Shown here: positions 1-6,117 of the stretch, piece after piece
Layout: the number at the start of each line of letters is the position of its first letter
Position numbering within the stretch: position 1 is the first letter of the stretch
NCBI GenBank assembly: GCA_029261675.1
Contig: JAJDBA010000106.1
Span: 1-9,174, forward strand
Source: Nitrospinaceae bacterium
GTDB taxonomy: Bacteria > Nitrospinota > Nitrospinia > Nitrospinales > VA-1
DNA length: 9,174 nucleotides
Direction: 5' to 3'
Position numbers and translations under genes: made by a program
The notes under the pieces: generated by a model
The model's database searches: none
Told to the model about the DNA's origin: nothing
What the model saw: the letters and a program-made list of their open reading frames with translations, nothing else

Positions 1-204
1 CGTCTATTTTTTATGAAAGATACTGGACACCTATTATCCCCTAAAACATAACTCATCTTCGGGGAAGTCGCCAAGAAAAATTGCGTCCTTCTAGTAATAT
101 TTTACAAAGTATAGCCCATAAAAGGAATGTAAAAGGCGGCAATTACTTTTTAATCCAGAGGAGGATGTGTTTTATCTTGCTAAGATTTCTTCCCACGTAG
201 TGGG
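1..204. other. Non-coding or edge region left of the NIF3 gene
   Basis: I see no gene here that I can defend. The plus strand has an open frame from the window edge to a TAA at 49-51, which could be the last 16 codons of an upstream gene but matches nothing I know. The minus strand has a frame open from a TAA at 102-104 out through the left edge, containing a VLGDNR stretch (see findings). The right end holds two short hairpins just past the NIF3 stop codon. The sequence is AT-rich and has no tRNA-like or repeat-array structure. Confidence 0.5.
174..204 (-). terminator. Two tandem short hairpins after the NIF3 stop (weak terminator candidate)
   Basis: Two perfect inverted repeats lie directly downstream of the NIF3 stop codon. 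CCCAC/GTGGG occupies 192-196 and 200-204 with a 3-nt loop, and ATCTT/AAGAT occupies 174-178 and 182-186 with a 3-nt loop. The first begins at the base after the stop codon. Neither is followed, in the NIF3 direction, by the run of Ts typical of an intrinsic terminator; the sequence goes on as AAAACACATCC. They may protect the 3' end or stop transcription weakly. The stems are only 5 bp, so chance is possible. Confidence 0.3.
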
Positions 205-954
205 TTAAAGTCCGGTGGGGTAATGTAGAAACTCGCTGGAGATCCCAAATTTTTCTTGCAGGTGTTTGCCGACGGATTTCACGCCTCCTGTTTCTGTGGC
301 GTAGTGTCCGGCAAAAATGAGTATGCAGTTTCCTTCAGTAGCTTCATGGAAATGGTGATTGGCACCCTCGCCAGTGATGTAACAGTCGAGTCCTTCTTGT
401 ATCGCCTGCCGGACTATGTCGGCGGCACCTCCGGTGACCAGCCCAACGGTTTTCACTTCTCCTTTACCAATTACTTTTACTTTTGAGTCGAGTTTTTGCT
501 CAAGTAACTCGGCCAATTTTTCCGACGATGTTGCGGGGAGTGAACCTTTGAGCCCTATTTTTATTCCATCGTATTCGCCGAAAGTTTCCAGGTTTTCCAG
601 TCCAATCAAATCGGCAAGGGCCCGGTTATTTCCTAAGACGGGGTGCAGGTCCAACGGGATATGCGCCGAGTAGAGCCCGAGGTTGGACTGCATCATGGTT
701 GAAAGCTTTTCGTAATGTTTGCCGCGTATCGGTTGCAGTCCCGACCAAAACGCGCCATGATGTACAAACAACATCTGGCATTGTTTTTCAATGGCAAGGT
801 CTATCGTTGCCTGGCATAAGTCGACAGCGAGTCCTATTTTTTTGATTTCACCCTGGTTTTGAATTTGCAATCCATTCAGCGCATGGGGCGCATCGCGAAT
901 GGAATTAATTTCCAGAAGGTTGTCGAGATAGTGGCTGAGTTGTAGAATATCCAT
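205..954 (-). CDS. NIF3/YbgI-family dinuclear metal-binding protein (DUF34)
   Basis: This 249-residue protein belongs to the NIF3-like family, often annotated as GTP cyclohydrolase 1 type 2 or Nif3-like dinuclear metal centre protein. Its length matches the short form such as E. coli YbgI (about 247), without the central PII-like insert seen in longer members. The metal ligands are visible: H65-H66 in VHHGAFW, H98 in SAHIPLDLHP with D102 just after, and H217 and E221 in GHYATE. These correspond to the dimetal ligands known for the family. The early PHALNGLQI stretch (residues 23-31) matches the usual N-terminal NGLQ motif, which supports the start. Family members form toroidal hexamers in the cytosol; the physiological role is unsettled, with metal handling, repair of damaged metabolites and a hydrolase activity all proposed. 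No Shine-Dalgarno precedes the ATG, and the promoter candidate would give a nearly leaderless message. The gene is divergent from the permease genes. Confidence 0.93.
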   Translation of the reverse strand: MDILQLSHYLDNLLEINSIRDAPHALNGLQIQNQGEIKKIGLAVDLCQATIDLAIEKQCQMLFVHHGAFWSGLQPIRGKHYEKLSTMMQSNLGLYSAHIPLDLHPVLGNNRALADLIGLENLETFGEYDGIKIGLKGSLPATSSEKLAELLEQKLDSKVKVIGKGEVKTVGLVTGGAADIVRQAIQEGLDCYITGEGANHHFHEATEGNCILIFAGHYATETGGVKSVGKHLQEKFGISSEFLHYPTGL

Positions 955-969
955 GTTTGCAAGTATAAC
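940..969 (+). promoter_or_regulatory. Candidate promoter for the permease pair
   Basis: On the plus strand, TTGTAG (940-945) and TATAAC (964-969) are 18 bp apart. The -10 matches consensus at 5 of 6 positions but the -35 only at the first three. Transcription would start near 976, giving a leader of about 18 nt that contains the GAGG ribosome binding site. The -35 lies inside the first codons of the NIF3 gene, and the -10 shares bases 964-967 with the NIF3 -10, so the two promoters could not be fully occupied at once. Confidence 0.35.
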
Positions 970-991
970 TTTTTACCAGCGGTCGAGGCAA
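962..991 (-). promoter_or_regulatory. Candidate sigma-70-type promoter for the NIF3 gene
   Basis: Read on the minus strand, TTGCCT (986-991) and TATACT (962-967) are separated by 18 bp, matching the -35 and -10 consensus at 4 and 5 of 6 positions. The predicted start of transcription falls at about 954-955, on or next to the A of the NIF3 ATG. That agrees with the missing ribosome binding site and suggests a leaderless transcript. The -10 overlaps the opposing candidate promoter. This is an inference from sequence only. Confidence 0.45.
985..988 (+). promoter_or_regulatory. Ribosome binding site deciding the GTG start of the first permease
   Basis: GAGG lies 5 nt before the GTG at 994. No in-frame ATG, GTG or TTG occurs between this GTG and the upstream in-frame stop at 943-945, so the GTG start is well supported. 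Confidence 0.6.
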
Positions 992-993
992 TA

Positions 994-1953
994 GTGGTCA
1001 ATTTTATTTTGCGCAATATCTGGCAGCGAATCATCCTGCTGATATTTATTTCTATTATTTCACATGCGATTGTTCATCTGGCACCGGGTGAGCCGGCACT
1101 GGTAGATCCGTCTAACCCGCGCATGAAACCGGAAGACATTCAGCGCATCCGTGCTGCTTTTCACCTGGATGAGCCTCTGCATGTGCAGTATGTATATTGG
1201 GTGAGAGATCTGGCTACTGGGGAACTGAAGTCGTTCAAAGACAATCAACCGGTCATGGAAAAAATCTGGGACCGTTTTCTTAATTCTTTACCGCTGTTTG
1301 TCATTGCAACTTTTATCACCTGGTGTTTGGCGTTTCCAATAGGCATTCGTGCTGCGGTTCATCGCGACTCAGCATTTGATAGATCCAGCACTTTTTTATC
1401 TTATGCTTTGATTTCCATTCCCGGATTCTTCCTTTCCTATCTTGTAATTATTTTTGTAGTGAAAACCTTCAACATCCCGGTTTTGGGTATGAGGACTTTC
1501 GGACTGGAAGATGCATCGTTCTTATTCCAGTCCATGGATCGCGTCTGGCATTTGACCATTCCCGCATTGATGTCGGCGATCGCAGGGACGGCTGTTCTGT
1601 CGCGTTATGTTCGATCTCAAATGTCGGAGGTATTGCATCAGGATTATATGCGCACCGCTCGCGCAAAAGGATTGCCAGAGGACCAGGTCATTTATCGTCA
1701 TGGATTACGCAATGCCTTGCTACCTTTTATTACGATGTTTGGTTTGACCATTCCAGGTCTCATTGGCGGTTCTGTTATCTTTGAACAAATTTTCTCCTGG
1801 CCTGGAATGGGGCGACTGGGATATGAAGCTATATTGGCCAGGGACTTCCCGATCATTTTGACACTCAATTTTATAACAGCAGTTCTGGTTCTGGTGGGTA
1901 CGTTGGTGTCTGACATTCTTTATGCAGTGGTCGATCCACGAATAAAATTTTAA
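994..1953 (+). CDS. ABC transporter permease, DppB/OppB type
   Basis: This 319-residue inner-membrane protein is one half of the transmembrane channel of a peptide/nickel-type ABC importer. About six hydrophobic segments are visible, near residues 12-31, 100-120, 134-156, 187-205, 246-266 and 287-311. The N-terminal pattern (short basic start, helix 1, then HLAPGEPA, residues 28-35) is typical of this family. A long periplasmic stretch follows helix 1. The cytoplasmic EAA loop that docks on the ATPase is at about 217-244 and keeps its glycine (TARAKG, then RHGLRNALLP). EQIFSWPGMGRLGYEAI (264-280) and the ending AVVDPRIKF are also hallmark sequences. It starts with GTG behind a GAGG site and is followed 10 bp later by its partner permease, so the two should be cotranscribed. 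Substrate cannot be read from the permease; oligopeptide, dipeptide, nickel and other solutes are all possible. Confidence 0.93.
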   Translation: MVNFILRNIWQRIILLIFISIISHAIVHLAPGEPALVDPSNPRMKPEDIQRIRAAFHLDEPLHVQYVYWVRDLATGELKSFKDNQPVMEKIWDRFLNSLPLFVIATFITWCLAFPIGIRAAVHRDSAFDRSSTFLSYALISIPGFFLSYLVIIFVVKTFNIPVLGMRTFGLEDASFLFQSMDRVWHLTIPALMSAIAGTAVLSRYVRSQMSEVLHQDYMRTARAKGLPEDQVIYRHGLRNALLPFITMFGLTIPGLIGGSVIFEQIFSWPGMGRLGYEAILARDFPIILTLNFITAVLVLVGTLVSDILYAVVDPRIKF

Positions 1954-1963
1954 CGGTGATCGA

Positions 1964-2935
1964 ATGAATGAATCGAAAATGATATTGCAAACGGATGCGC
2001 TACCTCCTTCTAAAGGACTTTTTCAGGAGCGTTGGGATATTCTCAAGCGCAACACAATGGCCTATGGCAGTTTTTGGTTTCTCATATCTTTATTGGTGCT
2101 AGCATTTTTCGGAAAAGTATTGACCCAATACATTGTAGTCTTCGACCCTAAAATAGTTCGCCTCTCTGAAAAATTTTTACCGCCCTTAACGGTGTTTAAA
2201 AGTTCGATAACTCCCAAAGAGGATGCACCTGCCTTTGGCGTTTATCTGTTTGGCACGGATGAGTTGGGTCGGGATGTGTTTGCACGAATGCTTGAGGGCA
2301 CCTCCGTATCGTTGAGCGTTGGGTTTGTTGCGGTTGGCATTATGTTGACCGTGGGAATATTTTTTGGAGGCATCGCAGGCTATTACGGTCGGGTGAAACT
2401 GGGATTCATTACTGTAGATACGATCATCATGCGGTTTGTCGATATCATGCTTTGTTTTCCTACGTTCTTTTTAATTCTTACCGTTGTGGCTTTATTACCG
2501 CCCAGTATCTATAACATCATGATTGTGATTGGGTTGACCAGTTGGATGGGTACCGCGCGTTTTGTGCGTGCTGAGTTTTTGTCTCTTCGAGATCAGGATT
2601 TTGTTGCCGCCGCCCGCAGTCAGGCCATACCCGAATGGCGCATTATTTTCATTCATATGGTTCCCAATGCCATTGCTCCCGTATTGGTTTCCGCAACCCT
2701 CGGTGTGGCATCGGCCATTCTTACCGAATCGGCGCTTAGTTTTCTTGGTTTTGGGGTGCAACCTCCCGATGCGACTTGGGGCAATATTCTTTCGGATGGA
2801 AAAAACTTTTTGTTTGATGCGCCCTGGCTGACTTTCATTCCAGGTTTTACTATTCTGTTGGTCGTGCTGGCATTTAATTTGTGCGGTGAGGGTTTGCGCG
2901 AAGCATTTAATCCGAAATTGAAAACAACGTCTTGA
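1964..2935 (+). CDS. ABC transporter permease, DppC/OppC type
   Basis: This 323-residue protein is the second membrane subunit, expected to dimerise with the product of the preceding gene. A cytoplasmic N-terminus (residues 1-34) leads into helix 1 (about 35-58). A periplasmic loop follows, carrying the family signature FGTDELGRDVFARML (96-110), then further helices at about 116-140, 155-178, 182-200, 232-252 and 290-312. The EAA loop spans about 212-239 (DFVAAARSQAIPEW, then HMVPNAIAP) and is unusual: the acidic residue and the conserved glycine are both alanine. LGFGVQPPDATWGNIL (261-276) and the NPKLK near the end are typical. A GGTGA site lies 4 nt before the ATG. The stop is only 5 bp from the stop of the convergent pump gene. 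No ATPase (DppD/F) or binding protein follows, so these must be supplied from elsewhere. Confidence 0.92.
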   Translation: MNESKMILQTDALPPSKGLFQERWDILKRNTMAYGSFWFLISLLVLAFFGKVLTQYIVVFDPKIVRLSEKFLPPLTVFKSSITPKEDAPAFGVYLFGTDELGRDVFARMLEGTSVSLSVGFVAVGIMLTVGIFFGGIAGYYGRVKLGFITVDTIIMRFVDIMLCFPTFFLILTVVALLPPSIYNIMIVIGLTSWMGTARFVRAEFLSLRDQDFVAAARSQAIPEWRIIFIHMVPNAIAPVLVSATLGVASAILTESALSFLGFGVQPPDATWGNILSDGKNFLFDAPWLTFIPGFTILLVVLAFNLCGEGLREAFNPKLKTTS

Positions 2936-2940
2936 AAATT

Positions 2941-5900
2941 TTATTCCGTGGTTGAATGAAACGTTCGATAGAGAGCGGGTAGAACAAATAAGGTTAAGAT
3001 GGTTGAAGAAAGGATGCCTCCAATAACCACTGTGGCGATAGGACGTTGAACTTCAGCTCCTGTGCCTGTTGCTAATGCCATGGGGATGAATCCCAGTGAG
3101 GCCACCAGAGCCGTCATTAGTACTGGTCGTAAGCGGGTGAGTGAGCCTTGGCGAATCGCATTGTCTAAGTCCATCCCTTTTTCGCGTAATTCACCTATAA
3201 AGGAAATCATAACCAAGCCATTCAGTACGGCGATTCCTGAAAGTGCGATAAAGCCGATTGCAGCAGAAATCGACAAAGGAATTCCTCGAGCCCACAAAAA
3301 GAATAGTCCTCCGGTCAGAGCAAGTGGAATTCCAGAAAAAACCAAGAGAGAGTTTTTAACGCTATCTAATGCAGCAAACAAAATGAGAAATATTAATGCG
3401 AGAGCAAGAGGGACTACGACCTGCAATCGTTTCGTTGCTGAAATCAAATGCTCAAACTGGCCTCCCCATTCAATCCAATATCCCGTACTCATTGAAACCT
3501 TTTCTTCAATAGTGGCTTGAGCTTCTTTCATAAATGAACCGAGATCGCGATTTCTAATATTTGTTGTGACAACAATTCTGCGCTTTCCATTTTCCCTGCT
3601 GATCTGATTAGGGCCCTTTATAATCGAGAACTCGGCCAGTGCGGATAGAGGGAGATAGTCCATTTTTTTTTCATGTGCATTTAAATTCGATGGAGATAGA
3701 GTTTCTTGTGCTTTGAGTGAATTTTTTGGAAGAGAGATCGGGATTCTTTTTAGTTTTTCAATATCATTCCTTATATCTTCAGATAGTCTTACCAGAATTT
3801 CAAAGTTTCTGTCTTGCTCATAAACTTTGCCTGCGTTTTTTCCACCTATGGCAATTGCAATGACCTCCTGAATATCAGAAACATTGATTCCCAGTCGCGC
3901 CATTAGATCTCTATCCAATTCAAGGTTCAAAATGGGAAGTCCTGATATCTGTTCGACGGATACATCGGAGGCGCCGGGAATATTTGAAATAACTTTCTCA
4001 ATTTCCTTTCCTTTTGCGAGGAGAGTTTCTAAATCGTTGCCAAATATTTTTATGGCAATGTCACTACGAACCCCGGCAATCAATTCGTTGAACCGCATTT
4101 CAATGGGCTGAATTATTTCGTATTTATTACCAGGGACTTGTTCAAGTTTTTGCTCTAATTCTTGGATAATATCCGATTTTAGTCGGTTCGGATTGGGCCA
4201 CTGGGAACGTGGCTTCATAATTAAGAATACATCTGCAACGCTCGGTGGCATGGGGTCGGTGGCAATGTCTGCCGTGCCAATTTTGGAGAACACATATTTA
4301 ACCTCTGACAGCTCCTTAATTTTTATCTCAAGCGTGTCTTGCATGGATACCGCTTGAGTGAGGCTGGTTCCAGGAACGCGCAGGGCATGAAGAGCGATAT
4401 CACCTTCATCCAAAATCGGAACAAATTCACTACCAATGCGAGTTGATAGTAATAGGCTTAGTACTACAAGAATCGCGGCAAAAGTAAGAACAGAGGGTCG
4501 ATTGTTCAGAGAGATATTCAATAAAGGTTCATAAAGATTTTTAGCCCATTTTAAAATTAAGCTCTCATTTCCTGAGATTTTTTGGGATGAGAATTGAGCG
4601 ACCATGGCAGGGATGAATGTGATCGATAAAATCATGGCACCTGTTAATGCAGCAAGTATAGTAAACGCCATCGGCTGAAACATTTTTCCTTCAATACCTG
4701 TGAGAGTCAAAATTGGCAAGTAGACGATCATGATTATAAGGACTCCAAATATGCTTGGACGGGAGACCTCTTTTGTTGCATGTCGAACTATCTCGAAACG
4801 TTGAGAACGTGAAAGAATGCCGCCTGAAATTTTTTGTTCTTCCGCCAGCCTTCGCATGCAGTTTTCAACAATAATGACGGCCCCATCGACAATGATTCCA
4901 AAGTCGATAGCTCCCAAGCTGAGAAGGTTGCCGCTAATACGGTTTCCAACCATGCCGGTGACAGCAAATAACATAGAAAGGGGAATAACCAGTGCGGTGA
5001 TGATAGCTGCTCGAATATTTCCAAGAAGAAGAAAGAGAACCACAATGACCAGTAAAGCCCCTTCGAGAAGATTTTTTCTTACTGTATCAAGAGTGGCATT
5101 GACTAAATTGGTTCGATCGTAAACAGTTTTAGCTATCACTCCCTCTGGGAGGGTACGGTTGATCTCTTTTAATTTTTCAGAAACCCTTAAAGACACAGTA
5201 CGGCTGTTTTCTCCTTTAAGCATGAATACCGTTCCCAGTACCACTTCTTTTCCATCCTTTGTGGCTGCTCCTGTACGTAAATCTTTTCCCAGGCTGATTT
5301 CGGCAACATCTTTGATGTAAATTGGAATCCCGAGGTGAGAACCTACAACTATTTTTCCAATGTCGTTGAGTCCTTCAACTTGCCCTGGCGTTCGGATAAG
5401 ATATTGCTCGCCGTTACGTTCAATATAGCCTCCTCCCATGTTGGCATTGTTCTTCATCAGGGCTGCCATAATGCTTCTGAAAGTTATTCCATAAGCCATT
5501 AATTTTTTTGGGATAGGAGCCACTTGATATTGTTTTGTGAAACCTCCCATGCTATTTATTTCTGCTACTCCTTTAATATTGCGTAATTGTGGGCGGATCA
5601 TCCAATCTTGAATCGTTCGTAAATCAACAGACGAATAAGATTTTGATTTCTGACTATTTTCATCTTGCTCTACCGTCCACATAAAAATTTCACCAAGACC
5701 TGTCGCAATGGGACCCATAATAGGCTCCAATCCCATAGGGAGATTGCTTTTCATTTCCTGAAGGCGGATGTTGATCATCTGTCTGGCAAAATAGATATCC
5801 GTTCCGTCTTCAAAAACTACGGTGACTTGAGATAACCCGTATCGGGAGATGGACCGGGTATAGGATAGTTTAGGGATTCCCGCAATGGCAGTTTCAATGG

Positions 5901-6102
5901 GAAAGGTTATTCGCTTTTCAACTTCAAGGGGTGTGTAATTTGGAGCTTCGGTATTTATTTGAACTTGAATATTTGTGATATCCGGAACTGCATCAATAGG
6001 CAGTATCTGAAAATTGTAGGCTCCGAACCCAGCCATGATGAGTACTCCCAGCATTACAAATGCCCTGTGCTTAATGGAGAACTTTAAAATTCCTTCGAGC
6101 AT
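2941..6102 (-). CDS. czcA: Heavy-metal RND efflux pump, CzcA/HelA type
   Basis: This 1053-residue inner-membrane proton/metal antiporter is the pump of the tripartite complex, and its length is normal for the heavy-metal (HME) RND family. It shows the internal duplication of RND proteins: N-terminal helix (about 10-30), a periplasmic half, helices about 345-500, a second periplasmic half (about 560-890), and helices about 895-1048. Hallmarks include LPIDAVPDITNIQVQINTEA (34-53), LRTIQDWMIRPQLR (161-174) and the helix-4 signature DFGIIVDGAVIIVEN (400-414). D400, D406 and E413 match the D402, D408 and E415 essential in CzcA. The three methionines that bind Cu/Ag in CusA are not conserved: the aligned regions read LHALRVPG, PPSVADVF and MRFNELIAGVRSD. 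The latter two are Czc/Cnr-like, so divalent metal export is the likelier role. An AAAGGA site lies 7 nt before the ATG, 15 bp after the fusion-protein gene. Exact metal is unknown. Confidence 0.93.
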   Translation of the reverse strand: MLEGILKFSIKHRAFVMLGVLIMAGFGAYNFQILPIDAVPDITNIQVQINTEAPNYTPLEVEKRITFPIETAIAGIPKLSYTRSISRYGLSQVTVVFEDGTDIYFARQMINIRLQEMKSNLPMGLEPIMGPIATGLGEIFMWTVEQDENSQKSKSYSSVDLRTIQDWMIRPQLRNIKGVAEINSMGGFTKQYQVAPIPKKLMAYGITFRSIMAALMKNNANMGGGYIERNGEQYLIRTPGQVEGLNDIGKIVVGSHLGIPIYIKDVAEISLGKDLRTGAATKDGKEVVLGTVFMLKGENSRTVSLRVSEKLKEINRTLPEGVIAKTVYDRTNLVNATLDTVRKNLLEGALLVIVVLFLLLGNIRAAIITALVIPLSMLFAVTGMVGNRISGNLLSLGAIDFGIIVDGAVIIVENCMRRLAEEQKISGGILSRSQRFEIVRHATKEVSRPSIFGVLIIMIVYLPILTLTGIEGKMFQPMAFTILAALTGAMILSITFIPAMVAQFSSQKISGNESLILKWAKNLYEPLLNISLNNRPSVLTFAAILVVLSLLLSTRIGSEFVPILDEGDIALHALRVPGTSLTQAVSMQDTLEIKIKELSEVKYVFSKIGTADIATDPMPPSVADVFLIMKPRSQWPNPNRLKSDIIQELEQKLEQVPGNKYEIIQPIEMRFNELIAGVRSDIAIKIFGNDLETLLAKGKEIEKVISNIPGASDVSVEQISGLPILNLELDRDLMARLGINVSDIQEVIAIAIGGKNAGKVYEQDRNFEILVRLSEDIRNDIEKLKRIPISLPKNSLKAQETLSPSNLNAHEKKMDYLPLSALAEFSIIKGPNQISRENGKRRIVVTTNIRNRDLGSFMKEAQATIEEKVSMSTGYWIEWGGQFEHLISATKRLQVVVPLALALIFLILFAALDSVKNSLLVFSGIPLALTGGLFFLWARGIPLSISAAIGFIALSGIAVLNGLVMISFIGELREKGMDLDNAIRQGSLTRLRPVLMTALVASLGFIPMALATGTGAEVQRPIATVVIGGILSSTILTLFVLPALYRTFHSTTE

Positions 6103-6117
6103 GAAAAAGTCCTTTAC

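Noticed and set aside
1..51. Plus-strand frame from the window edge to TAA, possibly the end of an upstream gene
   Set aside because: Sixteen codons with no recognisable motif; an open run this short is expected by chance.
158..200. Strong GAGGAGG followed by an ATG and a 12-codon plus-strand frame
   Set aside because: The purine run touches the ATG with no spacer, and the frame (165-200) is only 11 residues with no recognisable leader-peptide features.
256..673. Plus-strand open frames inside the NIF3 gene
   Set aside because: They are antisense to a well-conserved protein with intact metal ligands, have no ribosome binding sites of note, and overlap each other in different frames.
3062..5122. 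Plus-strand open frames of 75-152 codons within the pump gene
   Set aside because: They are antisense shadows of a full-length, intact RND protein; their translations show only biased composition and no domain.
2941..6102. CusA/SilA (Cu/Ag) identity for the pump
   Set aside because: The methionine triad of CusA is not present at the aligned positions, whereas the CzcA-type residues are.
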